Below are positions 10,480 to 21,712 of a stretch of 56,996 bases of DNA, in pieces (within the stretch, counting starts at the first letter, position 1; every line of letters begins with the position of its first letter). Made by a program: the position numbers and the translations under genes. The notes beneath the pieces were generated by a model, which saw nothing but the letters and a program-made list of their open reading frames with translations, was not told the origin of the DNA and searched no databases. The stretch is from Actinomycetota bacterium (GTDB taxonomy: Bacteria > Actinomycetota > Actinomycetes > Actinomycetales > Microbacteriaceae), in assembly GCA_013297625.1 (NCBI GenBank), contig JAAFHT010000004.1, positions 7,795 to 64,790 on the forward strand, in the 5' to 3' direction.

Positions 10480-11820
10480 TTAAACGCCCTGCTGAAGTAC
10501 GGCCGCCGCAGCCGCACGACCCGTGCGCACAGCACCCTCCATGTAGCCGCACACCCACTGGTCGCTGCCCGCGACATAGAACGGCGGCTCGTGCGTGCCG
10601 TGCAAGGGGCCAACGCCCATGACATCGCCCGGCCGCCAGCTCGTGATGTAGCCGAGCGTGAACGGGTCGGTCGCCCACCGTCGCACGGTGAGCTGTAGCG
10701 GGTCGCGGGCGCGCGGTCCAAAAGCCAGCGCGAGCTCGTCGAGCAGCTCTGACTGAAGCCGGTCGGGTGAGGTCGCCAGAAACGCGCTCTGGCGCTCGGG
10801 GGGCACGAGAGCCGACAGAATCCCGTCGCGCTGAACCCACGTGCCGCCGAGCATTCCGACCTCGGCATAGCTGGTTCCGTTGAGGCCGACGGCTGCCCAG
10901 AACGAATCAGAGTAGGCAACGGTGACCTTCGAGGTGAGGGCGTGGCGCTGGCGGTCGAGTGACGTGCGGCGGGCATCCGACAGCCCATCGATACGGATGC
11001 TGCGCAACGGTCCCGCCGGAATCGTCGAGATCACCGCCGCCGCCGTAAACGTCTCGCCGCTCGCGAGCACGACGCGGCACCCGCGCGGCGACACGTCGAT
11101 GCGGTGCACGACCGCGCCGAGCGTGATGCGGTGGCCGAGGTCCTCAGCCATGCGGAGCGCGACCGTCGCCGAGCCTTCGCCGACGCGCGAGACCTCCCAG
11201 ACGTCGTAGTGGTAGAAGCCTGTCGCTCCCACCGCGGCCTCTTTGCGCAGGTCGCTCAAGAGAGAGGTGCGCTCAACCGACTCGGCCGCGAGGGCGAGCA
11301 TGGCCACGTCGCGCGCCCGTACGACGTTGGGCGTGGCGCCCTCCGACCGCAACCATTGGCCCACGCTCAGGCGATCGAGCTTCTCGGCCTCGGGGTGCGC
11401 CCACGGGTTATCGGGGTCGACCGAGCGCACGAGCTCGCCGAACGCGCGCTCGACGCGCTCGTAGCTGCGCCGGTCGTCGTCGGTGAACCACGGGATGTCC
11501 TCACCCTGCGACCGGCCCTCCGCCATGAGCCACACATCGTCGCCGGGCAACTCAGCGAAGGCCGGCACGAGCGTGAGGCCCAGCTCGGCCACGAGTTGGG
11601 TGTAGCTCGTATGGGACGGGCCGACGACCTCCCCGCCCCACTGCACGATGCGGCCGTCGGCCAGGGTCGACTGCTCGACCCGACCGCCGACACGACCTCG
11701 AGCTTCGAGCACACGAACGTCGACGCCCGCCGCCGCGAGGTCGCGCGCGGCGGCAAGCCCGGCCAATCCCGCGCCAAGAACGATGACATCGCTGTGGTTG
11801 GTCACACCGCTGTGGCTCAT
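10480..11820 (-). CDS. FAD-dependent flavin monoamine oxidase family protein
   Basis: DVIVLGAGLAGLAAARDLAAAGVDVRVLEARGRVGGR dinucleotide-binding motif; C-terminal PFYVAGSDQWVCGYMEGAVRTGRAAA. Confidence 0.88.
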   Translation of the reverse strand: MSHSGVTNHSDVIVLGAGLAGLAAARDLAAAGVDVRVLEARGRVGGRVEQSTLADGRIVQWGGEVVGPSHTSYTQLVAELGLTLVPAFAELPGDDVWLMAEGRSQGEDIPWFTDDDRRSYERVERAFGELVRSVDPDNPWAHPEAEKLDRLSVGQWLRSEGATPNVVRARDVAMLALAAESVERTSLLSDLRKEAAVGATGFYHYDVWEVSRVGEGSATVALRMAEDLGHRITLGAVVHRIDVSPRGCRVVLASGETFTAAAVISTIPAGPLRSIRIDGLSDARRTSLDRQRHALTSKVTVAYSDSFWAAVGLNGTSYAEVGMLGGTWVQRDGILSALVPPERQSAFLATSPDRLQSELLDELALAFGPRARDPLQLTVRRWATDPFTLGYITSWRPGDVMGVGPLHGTHEPPFYVAGSDQWVCGYMEGAVRTGRAAAAAVLQQGV

Positions 11821-11829
11821 GCCGCGAGC

Positions 11830-13107
11830 CTAGGCGACGGGTGCGCGCTCTTCCAGGCCCCAGGGCTGGCCGTAGCCGCCCTCGCTCTCGGGGCGCGCCA
11901 TGAGGTCAAGGAAGGGCTGAGCATCGAAGGCCTCGGGGCCCAGCACGCCCGCGCCACTCCAGGCACCCGTGGCGAGCAGCTCGAGGGCGATGACGGGGTT
12001 GAGGGCGGTCTGCCACACGACGCACTGGCTCTCGTACTCGGCCATCGTCCACTCGTTGTCGCTCACGTGGTATAGGTACACGGCGCGGGGCGAGCCGTCG
12101 ACTCCGGTGCCCGTGACCCAGAGGCCTGCGCAGGTCTTGCCGGTCATCCGCGGGCCGAGGGTTGCCGGGTCGGGCAGACCGGCGGCAACGACGTCACGCG
12201 GGCTGACCATGACCGGGCCGTTGGCCGAGCGCACGCGCAGCGGCTCGGTCTTGTCGAGGCCGAGCTGGTGCAGGGTCTTGAGAATTCCGATGAACTCGTC
12301 ACCGAGTCCGTACTTGAAGGTCACGCGCTTGGCGTCGACCCAGCGGGGCATGAGCAGCACTTCTTCGTGCTCGACGTTGACGCACTCGACGGGGCCGATG
12401 CCCTCAGGAAAGTCGAAGACCTCGGGCTCGCTAAACGGCGGGGTCGTGAACCAGCCCTTGTCTTTCTCCCAAATCACGGGCGGGTTGAGGCACTCTTCGA
12501 TCGTCGTCCAGATCGAGAACGAAGGCGCGAAGATCTCGTTGCCCTCGTCATCGCGCACGACGAGGTTGGCGCCGTCACGCGTGCCGAGCTCATCGATCTC
12601 GCTGAAGAGGTGGTCGGCGGCGTAGCGCGCGAACACGTCGCTCAGGCCGGGCTCGACGCCCATGCCCACGAGGGCCAGCCGACCTGCTGCCTCCCAGTCA
12701 CCCGCGGCCGCGAACTGCTCATCGCCGAGCTTGACGCCGGTGAGCGCGTACGGCTGCTCGGGGTGCGGCTGCGACAGGCTCATGGCCATGTCGAGATAGT
12801 CGGCGCCGGCCTCGAGAGCACCGGCGAAAATCGTGGGCACAAACTTGGGCTCGACAGCGTTCATGACGTGCGTCGCGCCGTGCTCGCGGGCGACAGCGGC
12901 CACGCTCTCGGGCTTTGAGGCGTCGATCTGCGCGGCGACAAAGCGGCCACCCTGGGGGCCGTGCTTCGCCTCGATCCACGCGATCGTGCGCTCGGCGCGA
13001 GTGACGTCGTAGTCGCTCACGATCATCGTCTCGAAGAACGAACGACGGGCAGCAATCTTGGCAATGGCATCTCCGACGCCACCGGCGCCGACCACAAGAA
13101 TCTTCAT
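11830..13107 (-). CDS. Saccharopine dehydrogenase family protein
   Basis: MKILVVGAGGVGDAIAKIAARR..., ATHVMNAVEPKFVPTIFAGALEAGADYLDMAMSLS; start at 13107. Confidence 0.85.
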   Translation of the reverse strand: MKILVVGAGGVGDAIAKIAARRSFFETMIVSDYDVTRAERTIAWIEAKHGPQGGRFVAAQIDASKPESVAAVAREHGATHVMNAVEPKFVPTIFAGALEAGADYLDMAMSLSQPHPEQPYALTGVKLGDEQFAAAGDWEAAGRLALVGMGVEPGLSDVFARYAADHLFSEIDELGTRDGANLVVRDDEGNEIFAPSFSIWTTIEECLNPPVIWEKDKGWFTTPPFSEPEVFDFPEGIGPVECVNVEHEEVLLMPRWVDAKRVTFKYGLGDEFIGILKTLHQLGLDKTEPLRVRSANGPVMVSPRDVVAAGLPDPATLGPRMTGKTCAGLWVTGTGVDGSPRAVYLYHVSDNEWTMAEYESQCVVWQTALNPVIALELLATGAWSGAGVLGPEAFDAQPFLDLMARPESEGGYGQPWGLEERAPVA

Positions 13108-13116
13108 GTCGCACAT

Positions 13117-13134
13117 GTTATCCATATGGACAAC
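13117..13134. promoter_or_regulatory. Candidate operator: near-perfect 18-bp palindrome GTTATCCATATGGACAAC immediately upstream of the saccharopine-dehydrogenase-like gene
   Basis: Reverse complement GTTGTCCATATGGATAAC matches 16 of 18 positions; about 10 bp upstream of the ATG. Confidence 0.55.
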
Positions 13135-13197
13135 AATCGCGCCAGCCCTCATTTTCGTCGACGGATGCTCCCCCGACGTCGCCCCCCGTGACCAGCC

Positions 13198-14427
13198 TCA
13201 GCGCGCGAGCGGCGGCACCGTGCGCGGCTGAACGACGAGCCACAGGGTGGCGATCGACACGACCGACGTGATGGCCATCATCGAGCCCATGGGCACCGCA
13301 CTCGCAATGCCAAACAAGCCCACGATGGGCGAGAGGAGCCCGGCCAAGCCTGCGTTGACGGCGCCCAGAAGCGATGCCGCCGTGCCCGCCTCTTTGCCGT
13401 GGTTCGCGAGGCCCAAGGCTTGCACCATCGGAAAGCCGAATCCGCAGGCCGTGATGAAGAACCACAGCGGCACGACGGTGCCCCAGAAGCTGGCACCGGC
13501 GATATCAAGCACAATGATCGCTATCGCGCTGCCGAGCAAGAACAGAGTCGAGACGCTCAGAATCCACTGGGGCGCGATGCGCTTCGCGAGCCGCGAGCTG
13601 ATCTGCACGCCCGCGACGACACCCACCGAGTTCACGGCGAACAGCAGTCCGTAGCCCTGGGGGTCGAGGCCGTAGACATCTTGAAACAAGAACGACGATG
13701 CCGAGAGGTAGGCGAACAGACCCGAGAACGACATGCCGCCGATGATCGCCGCGCCCACGAACACGCGGTCGGAGAACAACGATCGATAGCGATCACGCAT
13801 CGTCGCGTGACCCTTGTCGACACGGCGAGCGGGCGGCAGCGTCTCGACGATGAAGATGGCCGAGGCAATCACCACGACGACGCCGTAGATCGCGAGCACG
13901 ACGAAGAGTCCGCGCCACGGCATCACGAGCAACAGTTGCGAGCCAATCACGGGAGCCGCGATGGGGGCGAGGCCATTGACGAGTGACAAGCGGGAGAGCA
14001 TCCGCACCATCGGATACCCGCCGAAGAGATCGCGCACCATCGCCATTGCGACAACGCCACCCGCCGCAGCGCCAAAGCCCTGCAACACGCGAAACACCAT
14101 GAGCCACGTGATGTCGGGGGCGAGCGCGACACCCAGGCTCGCGCCCACGTGCAGGGCGGTGGAAAGGATCAGCGGCAAGCGTCGGCCCACCGAGTCGCTC
14201 CACGGGCCGACGATCAGCTGCCCAAACGCGAAGCCAAACATCGTGGCGGTCAGCGTGAGCTGCACGACCGCCGTCGAGACACCGAGGTCGGCCTCGACCT
14301 GCGGAAACGCTGGCAGGTAGAGGTCGACCGTAAAGGGGCCGAGAGCCGTGAGCGCACCGAGCACGATCACATAGACGGCGCGTTCGCGTCGGGTAAGCGA
14401 GTCTCCGGGGTGCACGACCGTCGACAC
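13198..14427 (-). CDS. Bcr/CflA family MFS multidrug efflux transporter
   Basis: 12-TM MFS with LTALGPFTVDLYLPAFPQVEADLGVS and GPWSDSVGRRLPLI motif A. Confidence 0.87.
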   Translation of the reverse strand: MSTVVHPGDSLTRRERAVYVIVLGALTALGPFTVDLYLPAFPQVEADLGVSTAVVQLTLTATMFGFAFGQLIVGPWSDSVGRRLPLILSTALHVGASLGVALAPDITWLMVFRVLQGFGAAAGGVVAMAMVRDLFGGYPMVRMLSRLSLVNGLAPIAAPVIGSQLLLVMPWRGLFVVLAIYGVVVVIASAIFIVETLPPARRVDKGHATMRDRYRSLFSDRVFVGAAIIGGMSFSGLFAYLSASSFLFQDVYGLDPQGYGLLFAVNSVGVVAGVQISSRLAKRIAPQWILSVSTLFLLGSAIAIIVLDIAGASFWGTVVPLWFFITACGFGFPMVQALGLANHGKEAGTAASLLGAVNAGLAGLLSPIVGLFGIASAVPMGSMMAITSVVSIATLWLVVQPRTVPPLAR

Positions 14428-14446
14428 GCAGTGAGCTCCAAAAACG

Positions 14447-14480
14447 AGGATGGGGGTGGCCGATTGGCCACCCCCATCCT
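14447..14480. terminator. Intrinsic-terminator-like hairpin downstream of the sugar permease operon
   Basis: 15-bp perfect stem aggatgggggtggcc / ggccacccccatcct, loop gatt. Confidence 0.8.
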
Positions 14481-14492
14481 ACGAGCCCGCAA

Positions 14493-15719
14493 CTAGCGCG
14501 ACGTGCTCGCCCCAGCGCGACGCTTGTTGTACACGTCGAACGCGACGGCAAGCAGCAGCACGAGGCCCTTGACGGCCTGCTGCCACTCGATGCCGATACC
14601 CATGATCGACATACCGTTGTTGAGCACACCGATGATGAGACCACCGATGATGGCGCCCGAGATCGTGCCGATGCCACCCTGCACCGCAGCGCCACCGATG
14701 AAGGCGGCTGAGATGGCCTCGAGCTCGAAGCCGTCACCGGCCTTCGGGCCAGCCAGGTTGAGGCGAGCGGTGAACACGAGTCCGGCAAGTGCGGCCAAGA
14801 TGCCCATGTTGACGAAGAGCCAGAAGTCGACCGACTTCGTCTTGACACCCGAGAGCTCGGCCGCGTGGCGGTTGCCACCGATCGCGTAGATGTGACGACC
14901 GAACACCGTGCGGTTGGCAACGATGCCATAGATCATCACGAGCACAGCGAGCACGATGAGTGTGACCGGGATGCCCTTGAACGAGGCGAGCGCGTAGGTG
15001 AAGGCTCCGACTCCGACGGCAACGAAGGCCATCTTCGCGATGAACCACACCGTCGGGTCGACAGCCTGGCCGTACTTCTTGCGGCCATTGCGGGTGCGAA
15101 CCTGCTGCACGATGAGCGCGAGAATCGCGAGCGCCCCCACGGCAAGAGTGAAGAAGTCGATCGCCGCATCGGGACCCGCGAACGAGATAAAGCCGTTGCC
15201 GAGCGCACGGTACTCCTCGGGGAACGAACCGATGTTGGAGTTACCGAGGGTGATGAGCGCAAGGCCACGGAATATCAACATGCCGGCAAGTGTCACGATG
15301 AACGCGGGTATGCCGACGTAGGCGATCCAGAAGCCCTGCCACGCTCCGACCAGCGCGCCTACGACAAGGGCACCGATGATGGCAAGCCACCAGGGAAGTC
15401 CGACCTGTTGGATCAGAACGCCCGAGAACGCGCCGATGAAGGCGGCAATCGAGCCGACCGACAGGTCGATGTGGCCGGCGACGATGACGAGCACCATACC
15501 GATCGCGAGAATCAGGATGTACCCGTTCTGCACGATGAGGTTGGAGATGTTCTGCGGCCGCAGGAGGATTCCATTGGTCGTGATCGAGAACAGCACCACC
15601 ACCGCGATGAGGGCGAGGAAGATGCCGTTCTTGCCGAGGTCGCTCACGATGTGCGAGAGCGTCGAGGGGAGCTTGATGCCCGACGACGATGCCGGGGCCT
15701 TGGTTGCGGTGTCAGACAT
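14493..15719 (-). CDS. mmsB: Multiple-monosaccharide ABC transporter permease (GguB/MmsB-like), probable L-arabinose importer
   Basis: BPD_transp_2-type permease: VIVAGHIDLSVGSIAAFIGA, HIYAIGGNRHAAELSGVKTKSVDFWLFVNMG, GIGTISGAIIGGLIIGVLNNGMSIMGI. Confidence 0.88.
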   Translation of the reverse strand: MSDTATKAPASSSGIKLPSTLSHIVSDLGKNGIFLALIAVVVLFSITTNGILLRPQNISNLIVQNGYILILAIGMVLVIVAGHIDLSVGSIAAFIGAFSGVLIQQVGLPWWLAIIGALVVGALVGAWQGFWIAYVGIPAFIVTLAGMLIFRGLALITLGNSNIGSFPEEYRALGNGFISFAGPDAAIDFFTLAVGALAILALIVQQVRTRNGRKKYGQAVDPTVWFIAKMAFVAVGVGAFTYALASFKGIPVTLIVLAVLVMIYGIVANRTVFGRHIYAIGGNRHAAELSGVKTKSVDFWLFVNMGILAALAGLVFTARLNLAGPKAGDGFELEAISAAFIGGAAVQGGIGTISGAIIGGLIIGVLNNGMSIMGIGIEWQQAVKGLVLLLAVAFDVYNKRRAGASTSR

Positions 15720-17248
15720 TAGCGCTGCTTCTCCAGGGTCATGAGCTTGAGGAGGGCTTCGGGGGTGGCGTCGGCCACGGGCATTTGGCCCGTGATCCGT
15801 CCCTCAGAGAGGGCGTAGATGCGATCGCAGATGCCGAGCAGTTCGGGCAACTCAGAGGAGATGACGATGATCGCCTTCCCCTCACTCGCGAGACGATTGA
15901 TGATCGTGTAGATCTCGTACTTCGCACCGACGTCAATACCGCGCGTCGGTTCGTCGAGAATCAGCACGTCAGGGTTGCTGTAGATCCACTTCGAGAGCAC
16001 AACCTTCTGTTGGTTTCCACCCGACAGTTGGCCGGCCTTGGTCAGCACCGTGGGAGCCTTGATGTTCATGCTCTCGCGGTACTCGTTGGCGACTTTGTAC
16101 TCTTCGTTGTCGTTCACGAGACCCATGCGCACGAGCTTTCGCAGCGAAGCCATCGAGATGTTGCGCTTGATGTCTTCGATGAGGTTGAGCCCGTACATCT
16201 TGCGGTCTTCGGTGGCGTAGGCGATGCCGTTGCGAATGGCCTCGTCGACCGAACGCGCCTTGATCTCTACGCCTCGCTTGTAGACCTTGCCGCTGATGCG
16301 ACTGCCATAGCTCTGACCGAAGAGGCTCATCGCGAATTCGGTGCGGCCCGCGCCCATCAGGCCAGCGATGCCGACAATCTCACCCGCGTGCACCGAGAGG
16401 TCGACGCTGTCGACCATGACGCGCGAGGGATCTTGCGGGTGGTGGGCCGTCCACCCCTCAACCCGGAGCACCTCTTCGCCAATGTGCGGAGTGTGGTCGG
16501 GGTAGCGGTTCTCAAGGTCGCGGCCGACCATGCCCTTGATGATGCGGTCTTCAGAGACGTCTTTGTGCTCCATCGTCTCGATCGTCTTGCCATCGCGAAT
16601 GACGGTGACCGAGTCGGCGATCTTCTTAATCTCGTTGAGCTTGTGGCTAATGATGATGCTCGTGATGCCCTGACCCTTGAGGTGCAAGATGAGGTCAAGC
16701 AAGTGGTCACTGTCGCTGTCGTTGAGCGCAGCGGTCGGCTCGTCGAGAATCAGCAGCTTCACTTCTTTCGAGAGCGCCTTCGCGATCTCGACGAGCTGCT
16801 GCTTGCCGACACCGATGTCAAGAATGCGCGTGACGGGGTCTTCATCGAGGCCGACACGAGCGAGAAGCTTCTTGGCCTCTTGATTCGTGCGGTTCCAGTC
16901 GATGAGGCCGAGTGGACCCTTGACCTCGTTGTTGAGGAAGATGTTCTCGGCAATCGAGAGATAGGGGCTCAGGGCGAGCTCTTGGTGAATGATGACGATG
17001 CCCTTGGCTTCGCTGTCACGAATGTCGCGAAACTCGACCGTCTCGTTTTCGAAGACGATGTCGCCCTCGTACGTGCCATGGGGGTAGACACCCGAAAGCA
17101 CCTTCATGAGGGTCGACTTACCGGCCCCGTTTTCACCGCAGATGGCGTGCACCTCGCCGCGCGCCACCTCGAGGGTGACGTCAGAGAGGGCCTTGACACC
17201 CGGGAAGGTCTTCGTGATCGACCGCATCTCAAGGATGTTCTGGGTCAC
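15719..17248 (-). CDS. mmsA: Sugar ABC transporter ATP-binding protein with duplicated ATPase domains (GguA/MmsA-like)
   Basis: Two ABC cassettes: [21 protein letters not shown] ... [23 protein letters not shown]...[13 protein letters not shown]. Confidence 0.92.
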   Translation of the reverse strand: MTQNILEMRSITKTFPGVKALSDVTLEVARGEVHAICGENGAGKSTLMKVLSGVYPHGTYEGDIVFENETVEFRDIRDSEAKGIVIIHQELALSPYLSIAENIFLNNEVKGPLGLIDWNRTNQEAKKLLARVGLDEDPVTRILDIGVGKQQLVEIAKALSKEVKLLILDEPTAALNDSDSDHLLDLILHLKGQGITSIIISHKLNEIKKIADSVTVIRDGKTIETMEHKDVSEDRIIKGMVGRDLENRYPDHTPHIGEEVLRVEGWTAHHPQDPSRVMVDSVDLSVHAGEIVGIAGLMGAGRTEFAMSLFGQSYGSRISGKVYKRGVEIKARSVDEAIRNGIAYATEDRKMYGLNLIEDIKRNISMASLRKLVRMGLVNDNEEYKVANEYRESMNIKAPTVLTKAGQLSGGNQQKVVLSKWIYSNPDVLILDEPTRGIDVGAKYEIYTIINRLASEGKAIIVISSELPELLGICDRIYALSEGRITGQMPVADATPEALLKLMTLEKQR

Positions 17249-17282
17249 GTGCTGCCTCTTCCTTACGTCGTTGGGGGAAAGA

Positions 17283-17322
17283 GCCGGTGGTGGGGAGCCT
17301 AGTGCGACTCCCCACCACCGGC
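17283..17322 (-). promoter_or_regulatory. Strong intra-operon stem-loop between substrate-binding protein and ATPase genes
   Basis: 15-bp stem gccggtggtggggag / ctccccaccaccggc with 10-nt loop, lying in the gap between the SBP stop (17359) and the ATPase start (17248). Confidence 0.75.
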
Positions 17323-17358
17323 CAGATGCAACTAGTGGTGCTTAGTTACTCGGTCTCG

Positions 17359-18489
17359 TTAGAGGCCGAGCTCCTCAGCGGTCCAGTAGCCGGTGTCGAC
17401 GAGAGCCGACTCCACGTTGTCCGCAATGACCGGCACCGGGCCGAGCAGGAACGACGGCACGACGAGAACGCCGTTGTCGTACGTGGTGGTGTCGTTGATC
17501 TCCGGCTCGCCACCCTCGAGAAGGGCAACGGCCATGCCGGCCGCAACCTTCGCGAGCTCGCGGGTGTCCTTGAAGATCGTCGCGAACTGCTCACCCGAGA
17601 GGATCGCCTTGACCGAGTCAACCTCGGCGTCCTGGCCCGAGATGATCGGGAAGTCGACACCCACGGCGTAGCCAGCGTCGGTCAGGGCCGAGATGATGCC
17701 ACGGCTCAGGCCGTCGTACGGCGACAGAACGGCGTTGACCTTCGTGCCGTCCGAGTAGTTCGCCGTGAGGAGGTCTTCCATGCGGCTCTGGGCGACTTCG
17801 CCGTCCCAGCGCAGCGTGGCGGCCTGCTCGATGTCGGTCTGACCCGACTTCACGACGAGCGTTCCGTCATCGATCAGCGGCTGGAGAACATCCATGGCGC
17901 CGTTGAAGAAGAAGAACGCGTTGTTGTCGTCCAGCGAGCCAGCGAACAGCTCGATGTTGAACGGACCGGCGGGAGCACCGTCGACGGGGTTGCCCTCGAG
18001 GTCGGTGAGGCCGAGACCCGTCAGCAGGGTCCACGCCTGCTGCTGGCCAACGAGGAAGTTGTCAAACGTCGCGTAGTAGTTGACGTTGCCCGAGTCGCGG
18101 ATGAGGCGGTCGTAGGCGATGACAGGGATCTCGCTGTCAGCAGCGGTCTGCAGCACCTCGGTGAGGGTGGTGCCGTCGATCGCGGCGATGATCAGGGCTT
18201 CTGCACCCTTGGTGATCATGTTCTCGACCTGCGAGACCTGCGTGGGGATGTCGTCCTCAGCGAACTGAAGGTCAACGGTGTAGCCAGCAGCCTCGAGCTC
18301 GGCCACGAGGGCGTCGCCGTCAGCAATCCAGCGCTCCGACGAGCGGGTGGGCATGGCGACGCCGATGAGGCCTCCGCCTTCGCCTTCGCCCTCGGCAACC
18401 GGAGCCGAGCAGGCGGCGAGACCGAAGGTCATCGCGCCAATGGCCACGGCGGAGAGAAGAACGTTCTTCTTCACTGTGTGTCCTTTCAT
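17359..18489 (-). CDS. chvE: Sugar ABC transporter substrate-binding lipoprotein (ChvE family)
   Basis: Lipobox LAACS after a Lys-rich start; [50 protein letters not shown] is typical of periplasmic-binding-protein-like domain 4. Confidence 0.88.
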   Translation of the reverse strand: MKGHTVKKNVLLSAVAIGAMTFGLAACSAPVAEGEGEGGGLIGVAMPTRSSERWIADGDALVAELEAAGYTVDLQFAEDDIPTQVSQVENMITKGAEALIIAAIDGTTLTEVLQTAADSEIPVIAYDRLIRDSGNVNYYATFDNFLVGQQQAWTLLTGLGLTDLEGNPVDGAPAGPFNIELFAGSLDDNNAFFFFNGAMDVLQPLIDDGTLVVKSGQTDIEQAATLRWDGEVAQSRMEDLLTANYSDGTKVNAVLSPYDGLSRGIISALTDAGYAVGVDFPIISGQDAEVDSVKAILSGEQFATIFKDTRELAKVAAGMAVALLEGGEPEINDTTTYDNGVLVVPSFLLGPVPVIADNVESALVDTGYWTAEELGL

Positions 18490-18584
18490 AGGGGATGTGG
18501 TGGTGCTGTGGATCTCGACTCACCTGCGAGCCGAGATCCTTTCCCGGAGCGAGCCCCGGGAGATCTAGGTGGTCAGTCCTGTAC

Positions 18585-20105
18585 TCATAGCGACTGTGCC
18601 AATCGGTAGTAGGCGGCGTTCGAGCGCACGTCGCGCGCGAACCCCTCGAGCGTGGTGCTCTCGTCGATGACGAGCAGCTCGACCGCGGCCATCTGCGCGA
18701 AGTCTCGAAAGACGTCGACACCCACTTGCGTGGTCATGACCGTGTGATGGGCGGCCCCCGCCGTCAGCCAGGCTGCAGCGGAAGTACTGAAGTCGGGCGC
18801 GGGCTTCCACACCGCGTGTCCGACAGGAAGGTGGGGCATGGGTGCCGGCAGAGCAACGTTCTCGACGACGTTGGCGACGAGGCGGAACCGGTCACGCATG
18901 TCGCTCAGGGCAACAACAACGGCGGGGCCAGCGTCGGCTGTGAACACCAGGCGCACGGGGTCGTCTTTGCCGCCGATTCCGAGCGGGTGCACCTCGAGGC
19001 GCGGCGTCGAGGTCGTGAGCGAGGGGCTCACCTCGAGCATGTGGGCACCGAGAATGAGCTCGTTGCCGGGCTCGAGGTGGTACGTGTAGTCCTCCATGAG
19101 GGATGCGCCACCGGGCAAACCGCCGCCCATCACGGCGGCTGCGCGCACGAGCACCGCGGTCTTCCAGTCGCCCTCAGCGCCGAAGCCGTAACCGTCGGCC
19201 ATGAGACGCTGCACGGCGAGGCCGGGCAACTGCTTGAGATCGGCAAGGTCTTCGAACGAGGTGGTGAAGGCAGAGAATCCGCCGTCTTCGAGGAACCCGC
19301 GCAAGCCCAACTCGATCGCTGCTCCGTAGCGCAGTGACTCGTGCCGCTCGGCCCCCGGGTGCAGCTCGGCGGCCACGTCGTAAAGGTCGAGGTACTCAGC
19401 AACGAGAGTGTCAATGTCGGCGTCGCCGACGGCGTGCACGGCGTCGGCGAGTTCGGTGACGCCCCACGTGTTGACCTGAACGCCGAAACGCAACTCGGCT
19501 TCGGTCTTGTCGCCCTCGGTCACCGCGACATAGCGCATGTTGTCACCGAAGCGCGCGAGCTTGAGCTCGTGGGTCGCGTGCCAGCCAGCGGCCGCGCGGG
19601 CCCACACGGCAACGCGGTCGGTCACGGCGGGGTTCGAGACATGGCCGACGACCGTCGTGCGCGCCACGCCAAGGCGCGAGACGATGTATCCGAATTCACG
19701 GTCGCCGTGCGCAGCCTGGTTGAGGTTCATGAAGTCGAAGTCGATCGTCGCGAACGGCAGCTCGACGTTGGCCTGCGTGTGCAAGTGCAGCAGCGGCTTC
19801 TGCAGCGCGTCGAGGCCAGCAATCCACATCTTCGCCGGGCTGAAGGTGTGCATCCACGCCATCACGCCAATGACGTTCGGTGCGGCGTTTGCCTCTTGCA
19901 TGACGCGCTTGATGCTCGCGCTGTCGACCAGGGTCGGCTTCCAGACGATCGAGACCGGGATGTTCGCCGCAGCCTTGAGGCCCGCAACAACCTGCTGCGA
20001 CTGCTCCGCCACCTGGCGCAGGGTCTCGTCGCCATAGAGGTTCTGGCTTCCGGTGAGGAACCAGACCTCGTACGTCGAGAGGTCGGGGACAATGCTGCGG
20101 GTCAC
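18585..20105 (-). CDS. araA: L-arabinose isomerase
   Basis: [83 protein letters not shown]. Confidence 0.97.
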   Translation of the reverse strand: MTRSIVPDLSTYEVWFLTGSQNLYGDETLRQVAEQSQQVVAGLKAAANIPVSIVWKPTLVDSASIKRVMQEANAAPNVIGVMAWMHTFSPAKMWIAGLDALQKPLLHLHTQANVELPFATIDFDFMNLNQAAHGDREFGYIVSRLGVARTTVVGHVSNPAVTDRVAVWARAAAGWHATHELKLARFGDNMRYVAVTEGDKTEAELRFGVQVNTWGVTELADAVHAVGDADIDTLVAEYLDLYDVAAELHPGAERHESLRYGAAIELGLRGFLEDGGFSAFTTSFEDLADLKQLPGLAVQRLMADGYGFGAEGDWKTAVLVRAAAVMGGGLPGGASLMEDYTYHLEPGNELILGAHMLEVSPSLTTSTPRLEVHPLGIGGKDDPVRLVFTADAGPAVVVALSDMRDRFRLVANVVENVALPAPMPHLPVGHAVWKPAPDFSTSAAAWLTAGAAHHTVMTTQVGVDVFRDFAQMAAVELLVIDESTTLEGFARDVRSNAAYYRLAQSL

Positions 20106-21712
20106 GATGAGGCTCCTTGAAGTGCGGTGAGGGGCAAAGCATCGATGGCCTGGCGCTGAATCTCGAGGCCCGACTCGTACGAATCGAGGTAGGTCGTGAA
20201 GCCCGCAACGTCGGCGGCGTGGGGGGTCACGACGTTCATGTCGGTGCCGCCAAACACCTCGCGCTCGAGGTAGATCGACAGATCGCCACCACCCGCTGCG
20301 GTGAAAGCCGCGAGCACCGCGATGCCCCAGGCGCCGCCCTCGGCAGCGCTCTCGGCAACGCCCACGGGGGCATCGAGCGCCGCGGCGAGAAAGCGCTGGG
20401 CAACACCCGCGGTGCGAAAGAGCCCGCCGTGCGCCTGCATGCGGTCGATCGCGACGCCCTCGTCGTGCAGAGCGCGCATGCCGAGGCTGAGCGTCGCGAA
20501 GACTCCGTAGACCTGCGCGCGCATCGTGTTGGCGAGCGTCAGATCGCTCTCGGGCGTGCGCACGACGATCGGGCGACCCTCGCTGAGGTGGGCGATGGGC
20601 TCACCCGCGATCTGGTTGTAGGCCAGCACACCGCCAGCGTCAGCAGCGCCGTCGATCGCCTCGGCAAGCAGCAAGCGGTAGGCCTCGTCGGCGTCAATCG
20701 GCGCACCGGCGAGCTCGGCGAAGCGGCGGAACACACCAACCCACGCGGCGAGCTCGCTCGTGCCGTTATTGCAGTGCACCATCGCGACGGGATGCCCGGC
20801 CGGCGTCGCGACGACGTCGAGTTCGGCGTGCACGCGCTCGAGCGGCCGCTCGAGCACGACCATCGCGAAGATGCTCGTTCCGGCGCTGACGTTGCCCGTG
20901 CCGGGGGCCACCGCGTTCGTGGCGACCATGCCGGTTCCGGCGTCACCCTCGGGCGGGCAGAACACGGCCCCGGGGTGCAGTGCACCTGACGGGTCGAGCA
21001 GTGCAGAACCCTCGGCGGTGAGCGCACCCGCGGAGGCCCCGGCGGGGAGGATCGCGGGCAGCAGCTCGCGAAGCGAAGGAACAAGGGCAGAGTCGGCAAC
21101 AAGCGCGTCGTACTGCGCGAGCATGGCGACGTCGTAGTCGGCCCCCGCGGCATCAATCGGGAACATGCCCGAGGCGTCACCGATACCCAGCACGCGCTCG
21201 CCCGTGAGGCGCTCGTGCACGTAGCCGGCAAGGGTCGTGATGTGCCGAACGCGCTCAACATGCGCTTCGCCGCTCAGCACCGCTTGGTGCAGGTGCGCGA
21301 TCGACCAGCGCAGCGGAATGTTCACGCCGAAGAGTTCGGTGAGCTCGGCGGCGGCCTGGCCCGTGCTCGTGTTGCGCCAGGTGCGGAACGGCACGAGCAA
21401 CTCGTCGTTGTCATCGAACGCGAGGTAGCCGTGCATCATGGCCGAGACGCCGATGGCCGCAATGCTCGTCGGGGCGACTCCGTGACGCGAGTGCGCGTCA
21501 GCCACGAGGGCTGCGTACGCGCCCTGCATGCCCGCCCACACCTCGTCGAGGTCGTAGGTCCAGACCCCGTCGACGAGCTGGTTCTGCCATTCGTACGAAC
21601 CGACGGCGATGACCTCGTTGGGGTTGTCGCCAATGAGGCACGCCTTGATGCGGGTCGAGCCCAACTCGATGCCGAGCACAGCGCGGCCCTCAGAGATCAC
21701 GGCGGCGCTCAT
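20102..21712 (-). CDS. araB: Ribulokinase-like FGGY family carbohydrate kinase
   Basis: [32 protein letters not shown]; flanked by araA and araD with overlapping start/stop codons. Confidence 0.9.
   Translation of the reverse strand: MSAAVISEGRAVLGIELGSTRIKACLIGDNPNEVIAVGSYEWQNQLVDGVWTYDLDEVWAGMQGAYAALVADAHSRHGVAPTSIAAIGVSAMMHGYLAFDDNDELLVPFRTWRNTSTGQAAAELTELFGVNIPLRWSIAHLHQAVLSGEAHVERVRHITTLAGYVHERLTGERVLGIGDASGMFPIDAAGADYDVAMLAQYDALVADSALVPSLRELLPAILPAGASAGALTAEGSALLDPSGALHPGAVFCPPEGDAGTGMVATNAVAPGTGNVSAGTSIFAMVVLERPLERVHAELDVVATPAGHPVAMVHCNNGTSELAAWVGVFRRFAELAGAPIDADEAYRLLLAEAIDGAADAGGVLAYNQIAGEPIAHLSEGRPIVVRTPESDLTLANTMRAQVYGVFATLSLGMRALHDEGVAIDRMQAHGGLFRTAGVAQRFLAAALDAPVGVAESAAEGGAWGIAVLAAFTAAGGGDLSIYLEREVFGGTDMNVVTPHAADVAGFTTYLDSYESGLEIQRQAIDALPLTALQGASS

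Noticed and set aside
15689-17302. 537-aa plus-strand ORF
   Set aside because: Antisense shadow of the sugar ABC ATPase gene; Arg/Asp/Val-rich composition without family motifs, typical of high-GC genomes.
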